46,119 nt of DNA from Bacteroidia bacterium (GTDB lineage Bacteria > Bacteroidota > Bacteroidia > Bacteroidales > Paludibacteraceae), in NCBI GenBank assembly GCA_009929375.1, contig SAAO01000036.1:1-46119 (forward strand). Reading direction: 5' to 3'. The position numbers were made by a program, and so were the translations under genes. This document shows, in pieces, positions 27,282 through 35,990 of the stretch (positions within the stretch are counted from its first letter, which is position 1; the number at the start of each line of letters is the position of its first letter). The notes beneath the pieces are model-generated. The model worked only from the letters and a program-made list of their open reading frames with translations, was not told where the DNA came from and made no database searches.

Positions 27282-28241
27282 TTATATTGAAACCTGTTCG
27301 AATATACTTTCAATGTCATTTTTGTTGATTTTTTCAAAATGAGTTTCCACGGGCGTAATCAAAATGCCGCACATTTCCACTGTAGCAGGACTTATCAGCA
27401 GTTGTTCATTTTCAGGAGCAGTATATTGCCATGGACGAAAAGCTTTGCGAGGAATCACAAATACGGTCCACCGGTTATTTTCGTATGTACAAACAATATT
27501 GAGCATTGGTTCCGTTGCATTTAGCACCTCACCCCCGACCCCTCTCCCAAGGGAGAGGGGAGATGAAAATTGTGCGTACAAATTTTCAAAAGTAAGCTTT
27601 GCACTTTCCAACCCAACTGATTCGATGATATAAACCGTACGTAAATATTCTTTCAGCCTGTAGAGTTGCGTTTCTCCGTTGTCGGAAAGTAAATCGGTAT
27701 GTGTAGCTTTCAGTCCTTTGTAATCATTTACCAACGGAAGAAAATTTTTCGTGCCTGCCTGAAAGTGCATATGGTCGGGTGCTGAAGCTCCACATTGCGG
27801 ACCGTTATAAAACACCAGATAATCGTCCATTGCCACAGCAAGCTGAAGCATATCGGCAAAAATAGGCAGGATTTGCTGAGCTACGTGCTCTTTACGGGGA
27901 ATTGTGAAATGCTCAGGAAAAATAGGGAAGGGGTTGACCAGAATTTCGTAATCGCCGAAATCAACAGTTTTCTGCTGCTGTGGACGATTGGATGTACACA
28001 GAAAGCACGGACGCGCGGCAATGCTTTTGGCATCGGTTTTGGCTCCCGACGAAACTATGCGGGCCGGATTAAACTGAACCTTCACTTCAAAATCACCAAA
28101 GGAAAAAGATTTTGATTTTACGGTTTGCAGTCCTGCAAAATTGACACGGGCAAGCTCCCAATTGGAAACCTGCTCTTGAAAAAGTTGTTTTACATTCAGA
28201 TTTATAGTTTGAAGTATATGCTTACTATCGTTTTGTTTCAT
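27282..28241 (-). CDS. DUF4922 protein, HIT/GalT-like nucleotidyl hydrolase or transferase fold
   Basis: 319 aa from ATG 28241; an upstream start at 28259 would add only MIYYYI. A C-x-x-C (RPCFLCTSNRP) is near residue 80 and the HIT-like active site is PDHMHFQAG (about 158-166), as in GalT, Ap4A phosphorylase and VTC2-like enzymes. The substrate is unknown; a nucleotide sugar is plausible given the glycosyltransferase neighbour. An in-frame palindrome insertion encodes SSPLSLGRGVGGEV at about residues 226-240. It is in an operon with the SpoIID-like gene (6-base gap). Confidence 0.8.
   Translation of the reverse strand: MKQNDSKHILQTINLNVKQLFQEQVSNWELARVNFAGLQTVKSKSFSFGDFEVKVQFNPARIVSSGAKTDAKSIAARPCFLCTSNRPQQQKTVDFGDYEILVNPFPIFPEHFTIPRKEHVAQQILPIFADMLQLAVAMDDYLVFYNGPQCGASAPDHMHFQAGTKNFLPLVNDYKGLKATHTDLLSDNGETQLYRLKEYLRTVYIIESVGLESAKLTFENLYAQFSSPLSLGRGVGGEVLNATEPMLNIVCTYENNRWTVFVIPRKAFRPWQYTAPENEQLLISPATVEMCGILITPVETHFEKINKNDIESIFEQVSI
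27525..27563. repeat. GC-rich palindrome inserted in the DUF4922 gene
   Basis: Arms CCCCTCTCCC (27539-27548) and GGGAGAGGGG (27551-27560), loop AA, preceded by a CACCCCCGA lead. It is much richer in G and C than the flanks. It keeps the frame open and would add about 13 to 15 residues. Confidence 0.85.
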
Positions 28242-28261
28242 TATATAGTAGTATATCAATT

Positions 28262-28388
28262 AACTCTGAAAGAGTTCAATATTATCATATCATATACATT
28301 GAACTCCTACGGAGTTCCGGCGTTTTTCGATTTTTATTATCCCCGAATTTACATTCGGGGTTATTTATGTTCAACCACTTTGTGGTTG
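28262..28388. repeat. array of four short-loop hairpins
   Basis: Four perfect hairpins: AACTCT-GAA-AGAGTT (28262-28276), GAACTCC-TAC-GGAGTTC (28301-28317), CCCCGAAT-TTAC-ATTCGGGG (28341-28360) and CAACCAC-TTT-GTGGTTG (28372-28388). The stems differ; loops are 3-4 nt. They fill most of the 158-base gap between the two minus-strand genes. Confidence 0.85.
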
Positions 28389-28399
28389 TGAATGATCTG

Positions 28400-29848
28400 T
28401 TAAATCTTCTTTCTCGCCTTCAGCTCTATGGTTCTGATTTTATCCTTGTATAAATTATGTCCGTTCATTTTTACCACATCGAGCGAAGCATCCGAGTTTT
28501 CGTCCCAGCGGCGACAAAGGTACAGCGAATCGTAAATACGGCCAATCTGATACTCGCGACTGATACGAAGTCCGAGGGCGTAATCCTCTCCATAGCTTGT
28601 GTTAGGCACTTTTATATCGCGAAGCACAGGTGTGTAAAATGCGCGTGGTGCACCCAATCCGTTGATGCGAAGCGCGTTATTACGCCCATTGTCCGGTGTC
28701 CATTCTTTGTGATCGATAAGTCCGGGAGCGATTGTTTCCATGGCGAAATTGGTCATAGTGTAGGAACCTACTACCATAGCGCAGTTTTGCGCATAGAACG
28801 CATCCACAATTTTTTGCAGCGTATTTTCGTCCTGATACACATCGTCGCTGTCGAGTTGCACTGCAAATTTTCCACAACGGCTATCGTGCACACCTTCGTT
28901 CCAGCAACCACCAATGCCTAAATCTTTGCGTTCAGGTACAATGTGAATCAGTCGTGTATCTTTTTGAGCAAAGCTTTCAATAAGTTCCGAAGTTCCATCG
29001 TTCGAATAATTATCCACAATAATCAGGTTGAATGGGAAAGTAGTTTTTTGCAACAAAACCGACTGAATGGCATCACTGATGGTTTTCACACGGTTTTTTA
29101 CCGGAATAATCACCGAAGCTTCCACAGGAAAATGGTTTTCGTCGAATGCAATATCTTTAAATTCAGGTGCCAGATAAGCACCAATCATTTTCAGATGTTC
29201 GGTGCAGGCAATCTCCATTTCAATTTGCACTGCGCGATTGCGCGGATCGACATAGTCGAATTGTTTTTCGCCACTTTTGCGGGTGTCAGTTTCCACTTCG
29301 GTGTAGAGATATTCGTTGATGTGGAAAAGCTCAGCCTGCTGCGAAACACGAAGACGTGTATCGTAAAGTCCGGCAAACTGATAATCAGTACCATTGGCTT
29401 CCACTGCTTCACTAAGCATAGCTGCATTGTAAAACAGCACCGAGCCAAAATTGAAATCGTCGCGCAGACTGCCTTCCTGATAATCGATAACAGGATGAGC
29501 CGAGCGGTTTCCATCTTTAATTTCGTAATAATCAGAATAAACCAATCCTGCTTCGGTATCGGTGGCAATGCGTGCAAATCGTTCCAACGCAAACCGACCC
29601 GTTTCGAGCGTAGTATATTTAGTGTAAATCAGACTGTATTCGGTGTCCGACTTTGCAGCAATTTTGCGCATAGTGGAGCTGCTCTGCAAATTGTCTATTA
29701 CTATGGTTTCGTAGCCTTCGAAACTACTTTCGGGATTTGTGCTTAGTAAATAAATTTTATTTAGTAGCGCCGATTGACTGAGGTTTTCAATAGTTGTAGC
29801 AACCTGCGCAGCATTTTCAAAAGGAATAAAACAATTGATTTGCTTCAT
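28400..29848 (-). CDS. glycosyltransferase family 2 with a divergent extra N-terminal domain
   Basis: 482 aa. The second half is a canonical GT-A domain (ASVIIPVKNR, about 243; IVDNYSNDGT, about 275; QLDSDD, about 333). Residues 1-230 look like a degenerate copy of the same fold (INCFIPFENAAQVATTIENL, then YSLIYTKYTTLETG where the DXD should be, and SDYYE), probably without catalysis. No signal or membrane helix. It is the first gene of the minus-strand run with DUF4922 and SpoIID-like, but the hairpin array separates it from them. Confidence 0.82.
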   Translation of the reverse strand: MKQINCFIPFENAAQVATTIENLSQSALLNKIYLLSTNPESSFEGYETIVIDNLQSSSTMRKIAAKSDTEYSLIYTKYTTLETGRFALERFARIATDTEAGLVYSDYYEIKDGNRSAHPVIDYQEGSLRDDFNFGSVLFYNAAMLSEAVEANGTDYQFAGLYDTRLRVSQQAELFHINEYLYTEVETDTRKSGEKQFDYVDPRNRAVQIEMEIACTEHLKMIGAYLAPEFKDIAFDENHFPVEASVIIPVKNRVKTISDAIQSVLLQKTTFPFNLIIVDNYSNDGTSELIESFAQKDTRLIHIVPERKDLGIGGCWNEGVHDSRCGKFAVQLDSDDVYQDENTLQKIVDAFYAQNCAMVVGSYTMTNFAMETIAPGLIDHKEWTPDNGRNNALRINGLGAPRAFYTPVLRDIKVPNTSYGEDYALGLRISREYQIGRIYDSLYLCRRWDENSDASLDVVKMNGHNLYKDKIRTIELKARKKI

Positions 29849-29894
29849 ATTATATTGTTGTGGATAATGTTCGTGATTTTTAACTCGGTTTTAC

Positions 29895-30167
29895 TTTGAC
29901 AGATTAATTTAAAAAGAAATAGTAACGCGGATTTAGCGGATTATTTTTAATAAAGATAAGTGATTTCGACACGGATTATAAAATTTCATAAATGAAATTT
30001 TCATAGTGAAGTTATTGTGTCTCGTATCATCCAAATTTTGACTTGTCAAAATTTAAATCCGATTTAAATCTGTTTTTTATTCAATTTATATCTGCTTTAT
30101 CCGTTAAATCCGCGTTGCTATTCTTTTGAATTTCTTTCTGTAAAAAATTAATCTTTAATCTGTCAAA
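29895..30167. repeat. long imperfect inverted repeat with nested hairpins
   Basis: The arms share GCGGATTTA(A/G)CGGAT and flanks (about 29898-29942 and 30098-30163); a 26-base core differs at about two positions. Inside are three perfect small hairpins: 29980-30001 (10-bp arms, loop AA), 30033-30054 (10 bp, loop TT) and 30051-30069 (9 bp, loop C). It occupies most of the gene-free spacer 29849-30363. Confidence 0.75.
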
Positions 30168-30286
30168 ATAAAAATAAAATGTAATTCGAAAACTGAATTG
30201 TAAAAGTAATATTTTTATTCGTTTTGTGAAAGATAGTTTCAAAACTCCTTATTCAGAACCACCAACTACAAAAAACTTCCGCTTAT

Positions 30287-30317
30287 TTTGCCTCTTCAAT
30301 CATTTTGCGTTAATTTG
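30287..30317 (+). promoter_or_regulatory. promoter of the BadF-type kinase gene
   Basis: TTTG at 30287-30290, a 19-nt spacer, then TTAATTTG at 30310-30317 (second base off TAnnTTTG). The spacing is exactly right. The ATG follows at 30364. Confidence 0.55.
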
Positions 30318-30363
30318 CACAATAATATTCTAAATAAACAAAAACATCCCGGGAGACAAATAT

Positions 30364-31215
30364 ATGCAACTTATTGCTGATAGCGGTTCAACAAAGACCG
30401 AATGGATATTGATTGAGAGTGGTCGTGTTCTGAAACAACTGATAACTAAAGGTATAAATCCTTTTTTTCAGACAGAAGAAGACATTTATGCAGAACTGCA
30501 AGCCGTGATGTCTCCGAAAATAGATACCGCAAAAGTACAACATATACATTTTTTCGGTGCTGGTTGTGCGCTTCCCGAACGAAAAGCACAGGTTGCAAAT
30601 GCTCTTAAAGCCGTCTTTACAAATGCTGTTATCAGTGTGGAAAGCGATTTGCTCGGGGCTGCTCGTGCATTACTTGGTCGTGAAAAGGGAATAGCCTGCA
30701 TTCTGGGTACAGGTTCGAATTCCTGTTTTTATGATGGCGAAAACATTGTGCAAAACGTTTCACCATTGGGTTTTATTCTTGGAGATGAAGGAAGCGGAGC
30801 TGTGTTGGGCCGAATGTTTGTGGGCGATTGCCTGAAAAACCAGTTACCGGCTGCAATACGTGATAAGTTTATGGACGAATATCAGCTCACTCCGGCCATT
30901 ATCCTCGACAGAGTTTATAAACAGCCATTTCCAAATCGTTTTCTGGCTTCGTTTATGCCTTTTCTGGCAGCACATCAACACGAGCCTGCTATTTACAATA
31001 ATGTTTACAATGCTTTTGTGGCTTTCTTCAGACGTAATGTGATGCAATACGACTATAACAGCTATCCTGTGTGCTTCACGGGTTCGGTGGCGTATGGTTT
31101 TGCCGATATTCTGCGTAAGGCGGCAGCCGATTGTGGCGTGAGAGTGGATAAAATTGAAAAGAATCCTATGAATGGATTAGTGGAAATGTATTGTAAAGAG
31201 ACCCCCAACCCCTAA
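30364..31215 (+). CDS. BadF/BadG/BcrA-type ATPase, N-acetylglucosamine kinase-like
   Basis: 283 aa, normal length. ASKHA fold: phosphate-1 motif DSGSTKT (6-12), adenosine/phosphate-2 motif CILGTGSNSC (about 117-126), then GFILGDEGSGAVLG (about 137-150), which marks sugar kinases of the GlcNAc-kinase branch. It may phosphorylate amino sugars recovered from cell wall or glycans. The C-terminal ETPNP and the stop codon are encoded by a dispersed repeat element (ACCCCCAACCCCTAA), so the original C-terminus may have been different. Confidence 0.85.
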   Translation: MQLIADSGSTKTEWILIESGRVLKQLITKGINPFFQTEEDIYAELQAVMSPKIDTAKVQHIHFFGAGCALPERKAQVANALKAVFTNAVISVESDLLGAARALLGREKGIACILGTGSNSCFYDGENIVQNVSPLGFILGDEGSGAVLGRMFVGDCLKNQLPAAIRDKFMDEYQLTPAIILDRVYKQPFPNRFLASFMPFLAAHQHEPAIYNNVYNAFVAFFRRNVMQYDYNSYPVCFTGSVAYGFADILRKAAADCGVRVDKIEKNPMNGLVEMYCKETPNP

Positions 31216-31525
31216 AGTGGAGCTCTGTGTGCAAATGTATATCGTTTGTACAATTTTCAAATTTTCAAATTTTCAAATCATCACATCATCGCATCAAACC
31301 TGCCCCCAACCCCCTAAAGGGGACTGTAACATTGTGCAAATGTATCTCGTTTATAAAATCTTCAAATTTTCAAATCTTCAAATTTTCACATCACCACATC
31401 ACCACATCAATACTGCCCCAACCCCCTAAAGGGGACTGTAACATTGTGCAAATGTATCTCGTTTATAAAATCTTCAAATCTTCAAATCTTCAAATTTTTA
31501 CATCATCTCATCACCACATCATCAC
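31202..31525. repeat. three-copy tandem array of a 105-112 bp composite element
   Basis: Anchor GTGCAAATGTAT occurs at 31229, 31334 and 31446 (periods 105 and 112). Each unit has CAAATNTT words, CATCATCACATC words, then CCCCCAACCCCCTAAAGGGG with its CCCCTAAAGGGG palindrome. The first unit supplies the kinase stop and the last provides the GNAT stop. An inverted copy lies at 37398-37580. Confidence 0.9.
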
Positions 31526-32037
31526 ATCTTTTCCGGCATACTTACTCCATATACTTCAGTGTATATAGTGTTTTTTATTCTGCTAAAATGTTTTTCGCCA
31601 AATGTGCTGTCATTACACATTAGCAACATAGGCAGATAAAACGATTTTTTATCATACGGAGGTTGCATATAAGTTTGCGAAACAACTTTGAAGCCGTGAC
31701 GCTCGTAAAAAGCTATGCGCCTTATGGCTTGGGTGGTTTTGGGTGTTTCCACTTCGAGAACAACAGGGCGTTGGGCTGTGCGGCATAAGTCTTCGATAAT
31801 TTCGCTTCCGATACCTTTTCCACGCAAAGCATCAGCCACAGCAAAATGCTCCACATAAACAAAATCGTCAAAATTCCAGCTGGTTATAAATCCGCAGAAT
31901 GTTCCGTCTCGGGAAATACTTTTGATTGTAAATCTCTTTTCATTCATTTCCAGCAACTCCATTTCGGCCCAGGGGCGACGTTCGTTTGCCGGAAATGCCG
32001 AATGATATAGTTCGTGTATGGTGCTGTGTTTTTCCAT
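31522..32037 (-). CDS. GNAT family N-acetyltransferase
   Basis: 171 aa. The acetyl-CoA motif is RGKGIGSEIIEDL (72-84), preceded by beta-strand VEHFAVAD and followed by LEVETP and the FYERHGFK strand-helix, all typical of GNAT. The substrate cannot be inferred. The final residues and stop are encoded where the composite repeat begins. Convergent to the kinase gene. Confidence 0.85.
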   Translation of the reverse strand: MEKHSTIHELYHSAFPANERRPWAEMELLEMNEKRFTIKSISRDGTFCGFITSWNFDDFVYVEHFAVADALRGKGIGSEIIEDLCRTAQRPVVLEVETPKTTQAIRRIAFYERHGFKVVSQTYMQPPYDKKSFYLPMLLMCNDSTFGEKHFSRIKNTIYTEVYGVSMPEKM

Positions 32038-32058
32038 TACTGAAATTTTTTCCGTCTC

Positions 32059-32133
32059 GTGGGATTTGTAATCCCACGATGATTATAAACGGATTTTAAA
32101 TCCGTAAATATAATAGCTTCGGATTACAAATCC
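32059..32133. repeat. three hairpins with GGATT/AATCC cores
   Basis: GTGGGATT-TGT-AATCCCAC (32059-32077), ACGGATTTTAAATCCGT (32089-32105) and GGATT-ACA-AATCC (32121-32133). A diverged inverted copy of this block is near 38085-38145. It starts 21 bases upstream of the GNAT start codon. Confidence 0.85.
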
Positions 32134-32170
32134 TCGCGTCAGGGGTTGATTGTTAGTAAGATGTTTTCAA

Positions 32171-32325
32171 ACACAATAGTTCACATAGCCATAATGTAAG
32201 AAAAAGACTTAGTTCACATAGTAAAAGTATCTGGCGATACTTTTGCCTGGATTGAAGTTATCCCGATAATCGGGATAATACTATGTGAGCTAAGTCTTAT
32301 TTATTGAATTAAAAAACTATTGTGT
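32171..32325. repeat. nested inverted repeats downstream of clpC
   Basis: Outer arms 32171-32181 and 32315-32325 (11 bp). Middle arms 32204-32222 and 32280-32298 (19 bp, one G-U). Inside are AAAAGTATC-TGGC-GATACTTTT and TTATCCCGAT-A-ATCGGGATAA. It lies 48 bases after the clpC stop and could protect the mRNA end or terminate transcription. Confidence 0.85.
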
Positions 32326-32373
32326 GCTATGTGGCAAAACATAGTTGTCATCCCAAAGCGAGGGAACTAATTC

Positions 32374-34884
32374 TTAGCTTTCTAAAGCTGGATTTACAGT
32401 TTTCTCTTTTATCGAACCTGTAATTTTCATATTTTCCTTATCCAGATCCATTACAATCACATCACCTTCGTGCATTGTATTGCCAAGTACGATGTCAGCC
32501 AGCGTATCTTCCACATATTGTTGAATAGCACGTTTCAGCGGACGGGCGCCAAACTGCACATCGTAGCCTTTATCAGCAATAAAATCTTTGGCTTCAGCAG
32601 TAAGTTCGAGCGTATAACCCATGGCTTTTACACGTCCCAGAATACCTTTCAGTTCAATGTCGATGATTTTGCCAATAGCTTCACGGTTAAGCTGATCGAA
32701 CATCACAATATCGTCCACGCGGTTGAGGAATTCGGGTGCGAAAGTGCGGTTCAGTGCTTTCTGAATTACGCCACGCGAAAATTCTGAATCCATTGTTACT
32801 TCAGTGGATGTGTTGAAACCCACACCTTTGCCGAAATCTTTCAGCTGACGGGTACCCACATTCGAAGTCATTATAATAATGGTGTTCTTAAAGTCGATTC
32901 GACGGCCCAGACTGTCGGTCAATCGTCCCTCGTCCATCATTTGCAGCAGGAGATTGAACACATCGGGATGCGCTTTTTCAATTTCGTCGAGCAATACGAT
33001 AGAGTAGGGTTTACGGCGCACTTTTTCGGTCAGCTGTCCACCTTCTTCGTAGCCCACATATCCCGGAGGCGCTCCGATCAGACGTGATACACTGAATTTC
33101 TCCATATATTCGCTCATGTCCACACGAATCAGCGCATCTGTACTGTCGAACATAAACTCGGCAAGTATTTTGGCCAAATGGGTTTTACCAACTCCTGTAG
33201 GTCCGATAAATATAAACGAACCAATAGGTTTGTTCGGATCTTTCAGACCGATACGGTTACGCTGAATGGCTTTTACAATTTTGGCCACAGCTTCGTCCTG
33301 ACCAATCACTTTGCCTGTTAGCGCTTCTTTCATCTGACGCAATTTCAGACCTTCGGCCTGTGCAATACGTTGCACTGGAATTCCGGACATCATGGCCACT
33401 ACTTCAGCTACTTTCTCTTCGTCGACAGTTTCGGGATGTTGTGCCGATTCCTGTTCCCAGCGTTTAATAGCATCGTCGAGTTGATATTGAGCCTGTTTTT
33501 CCTGATCGCGGATAGGACCTGCCAGTTCGTATTTTTGTTCGCCCAGCACACGGAGCTTTTCCTTGCGCAGTTCTTCAATTTTCTTTTCGAGTTCTTCAAT
33601 TTCGGCAGGAACCGACACAGTACCAATGTGCACACGCGAACCGGCTTCGTCCAGCGCATCTATAGCCTTGTCGGGAAAGCAACGTTCGGTAATGTAACGA
33701 TCGGTGAGTCGTACACAGGCAGCAATGGCTTCGGGTGTATAGCGCACATTGTGATGGTATTCATATCGATCCTGAATATTCTGCAAAATCTGTAATGTTT
33801 CTTCGGCAGTGGTTGGATCTACCATTACTTTCTGGAAACGACGTTCGAGCGCGCCATCTTTTTCGATACTCTGACGGTATTCGTCGAGGGTGGTAGCGCC
33901 CACACATTGTATTTCGCCACGCGCCAGAGCTGGTTTCAGCATATTGGCAGCATCGAGCGAACCCGGAGCGCCGCCTGCACCTACAATGGTATGTATTTCG
34001 TCGATAAACAGAATGATATTCGGGTTTTTCTGCAATTCGTTCAGAATGGCTTTGATACGCTCCTCAAACTGTCCACGATATTTTGTACCTGCCACAATAG
34101 AAGCCATGTCGAGCGAAACCACACGTTTGTCGAACAATATGCGCGACACACGACGCTGAATAATGCGCAGTGCCAATCCTTCCACAATGGCCGATTTACC
34201 CACACCGGGATCGCCAATCAGCACAGGATTGTTTTTCTTGCGGCGACTCAGAATTTGAGCCAGGCGCTCAATTTCGCGTTCGCGACCCACAATGGGATCG
34301 AGACGGTTTTCGATAGCCGCTTTGGTTATGTCCACACCAAAAGTGTCCAAAGCAGGCGTGTCGCTGGTTTTATTTCCCTGTGGATTAGCCTTTTGCTTAC
34401 GGCGCGGATCATCATCTTCATCATCGTCGTGAAATGCCTGACCCATAGTAGGTACATCGCGGGGAGCTTCGATATAGGCTTTAGCCTGCTCGTAGCTGAT
34501 ATTTTCGTTACCAAGCACATCAACAGCCAGATTGTTTTTATCTTTCAGTATAGCCAGCAACAGATGCTCGGTATCGGCCAGCTCGGAAGCCAGCGAGCGG
34601 GTTTCGAGTTCCATTATCTTTTTGATACGTTCTGTACTTTTCAACAACGGAATTTCCTGCCCTGTGGGTTCAATATCGGTGCGTATCTGACTTTCGATGC
34701 TTTGCTTCACACGCACAAGATTTATGTTCGAGTGATTGAGAATCTCGATAGCTTTACCCGATCCGTTACGCAGCAACCCGAGCAGCAAATGTTCAGGTCC
34801 TACATAATTATTCCCCAGGCGTTCAGCTTCCTGAGTGCTATATGTCAGTACTTTATGTAATTGTTCTGAATAATTGATTGTCAT
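32374..34884 (-). CDS. clpC: ClpC-type AAA+ unfoldase, ATP-binding subunit of Clp protease
   Basis: 836 aa, full length. Two Clp N repeats (about 1-70 and 80-150), an acidic linker (DDDEDDDP, 153-160), first AAA+ module with Walker A GDPGVGKS (224-231) and [10 protein letters not shown], a UVR-like coiled middle domain ([17 protein letters not shown]), then a second module with GPTGVGKT (about 560) and [13 protein letters not shown]. The FGKGVGF segment fits the ClpP-binding loop, supporting ClpC over ClpB. It unfolds damaged or tagged proteins for ClpP. It stands alone with its own promoter; ClpP is not in the window. Confidence 0.95.
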   Translation of the reverse strand: MTINYSEQLHKVLTYSTQEAERLGNNYVGPEHLLLGLLRNGSGKAIEILNHSNINLVRVKQSIESQIRTDIEPTGQEIPLLKSTERIKKIMELETRSLASELADTEHLLLAILKDKNNLAVDVLGNENISYEQAKAYIEAPRDVPTMGQAFHDDDEDDDPRRKQKANPQGNKTSDTPALDTFGVDITKAAIENRLDPIVGREREIERLAQILSRRKKNNPVLIGDPGVGKSAIVEGLALRIIQRRVSRILFDKRVVSLDMASIVAGTKYRGQFEERIKAILNELQKNPNIILFIDEIHTIVGAGGAPGSLDAANMLKPALARGEIQCVGATTLDEYRQSIEKDGALERRFQKVMVDPTTAEETLQILQNIQDRYEYHHNVRYTPEAIAACVRLTDRYITERCFPDKAIDALDEAGSRVHIGTVSVPAEIEELEKKIEELRKEKLRVLGEQKYELAGPIRDQEKQAQYQLDDAIKRWEQESAQHPETVDEEKVAEVVAMMSGIPVQRIAQAEGLKLRQMKEALTGKVIGQDEAVAKIVKAIQRNRIGLKDPNKPIGSFIFIGPTGVGKTHLAKILAEFMFDSTDALIRVDMSEYMEKFSVSRLIGAPPGYVGYEEGGQLTEKVRRKPYSIVLLDEIEKAHPDVFNLLLQMMDEGRLTDSLGRRIDFKNTIIIMTSNVGTRQLKDFGKGVGFNTSTEVTMDSEFSRGVIQKALNRTFAPEFLNRVDDIVMFDQLNREAIGKIIDIELKGILGRVKAMGYTLELTAEAKDFIADKGYDVQFGARPLKRAIQQYVEDTLADIVLGNTMHEGDVIVMDLDKENMKITGSIKEKTVNPALES

Positions 34885-34912
34885 ATGCTTATTTCTTTAT
34901 TTATTGACTTTA

Positions 34913-34920
34913 CAAATATA
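34913..34920 (-). promoter_or_regulatory. -7 box of clpC
   Basis: Minus strand reads TATATTTG, an exact TAnnTTTG match, 28 bases before the clpC start. No clear -33 element and no CtsR- or CIRCE-like palindrome seen. Confidence 0.6.
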
Positions 34921-35019
34921 GTGAAAAAAAAACGTGTTTCGGGTTTTTGGTTTTTAAAGTTTCAGAGTTTTGCGTTTATGAAGTGATTCTCAATTAATCA
35001 TCCGCCTCTCAGTCTTTTG

Positions 35020-35047
35020 TCTTACCTCTTACCTCTTAGCTCTTGCC
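35020..35047. repeat. degenerate TCTTACC 7-mer repeat
   Basis: Four adjacent 7-bp units: TCTTACC, TCTTACC, TCTTAGC, TCTTGCC. Another short-word tandem of the kind found elsewhere in the window. Confidence 0.7.
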
Positions 35048-35166
35048 TCCGAAGATGCTCCACTGTCCATTATACTCAAACCCTGTGCCACTTCTCTGTT
35101 GTCGGCTAAATTGGTTTTTTATACGCAAAAATGTCAGTTTGTGAATTCAAAATAAGATTTTTTCTG

Positions 35167-35270
35167 TAGATTTGCAGGTTTTTATCTGCAATGTGAGTGA
35201 ATAAAAACCGCTTGAAGACCTGTTAAATACAAAATGAGTCTTACAGTTTTAATAATTAAACAGAAAACAG
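35167..35270 (+). other. orphan -7 box followed by small hairpins
   Basis: TAGATTTG (35167-35174) matches TAnnTTTG. It is followed by GGTTTTTAT/ATAAAAACC (35177-35185 with 35201-35209) and ACCTGTT/AACAGGT (about 35219 with 35264). The only downstream frame is 16 codons and is not convincing. It could be a small RNA, a decayed gene start or chance. Confidence 0.25.
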
Positions 35271-35392
35271 GTAAAAATAGTTGAGTGGGAATAAATAGAA
35301 TTTAGCAATATGGCAATTTAGCAGCTGAATATATTTAAGTTTATTTGAAATAAGATGTTATGTGGCAAAAAAACAAATAATTAAGATATAAA

Positions 35393-35842
35393 CACAAAGA
35401 CACAAAGACACAAAGACAAACAAATAAATACATAATCTAAATAACAATACTTCGTTATAAAAACAAATATATAATTGATTGATAAATGTTTAGATAATAA
35501 ATATCGATTTTTGATATCCTTTGCGTATTAATGCTCACGCAAAGGCGCGAAGGCGCAAATTATAAATATAACTATTTGATAGTCAGTTTTAATTAAAAAT
35601 GACGCAAAGATAAAACTTAACATTTTTCATCCGTTTCCCGGATTGTAGCATTGGCGACTTAGCGCCTTTGCGTGAAAATAAATATTTTTTACCGAACTAT
35701 TGCAATAATGATTAATAATTAAAGACGCAAAGCATAAAACATAAATGTCTTATTTATAATACAATAACGAGAATGTAAAAAAATACTTGTGTTTTTTCTT
35801 TTTATTTCTTACAAGAATTTGTGTCTTCGTGTCTTTGTGTTT
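35393..35842. repeat. nested inverted repeat of CACAAAGA and GCAAAGGCGC words
   Basis: Outer arms: three CACAAAGA copies at 35393-35416 against TGTCTTCGTGTCTTTGTG at about 35822-35840. Inner arms: ACGCAAAGGCGCGAAGGCGC (35537-35556) against GCGACTTAGCGCCTTTGCGT (about 35655-35674). The spacer has no gene and fills much of 34885-35990. Confidence 0.8.
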
Positions 35843-35900
35843 AAATTCTTATTATCAAGCTTTTAATTGTTTAATCGAAATAAAATCTATTGACTCATAA

Positions 35901-35967
35901 AAACCCTGAAACCCTGAAACCCTGAAACCCTGAAACCCTGAAACCCTGAAACCCTGAAACCCGAAAC
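35901..35967. repeat. seven perfect AAACCCTG octamers before the MFS gene
   Basis: AAACCCTG repeats exactly seven times from 35901 to 35956, followed by AAACCCGAAAC. It ends 24 bases before the ATG at 35991. An 8-bp unit can change copy number by slippage and so alter promoter or leader spacing. Confidence 0.95.
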
Positions 35968-35990
35968 AACTAAATAACAAAAATAAAATC

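Noticed and set aside
28943-29746. 267-aa frame antisense to the family 2 glycosyltransferase
   Set aside because: No recognisable domain, and it is fully opposite a clear GT-A gene.
33907-34860. 317-aa frame antisense to clpC
   Set aside because: It lies wholly opposite a strongly supported gene, and its composition (many Phe, His, Gln) is what reverse reading of that gene gives.
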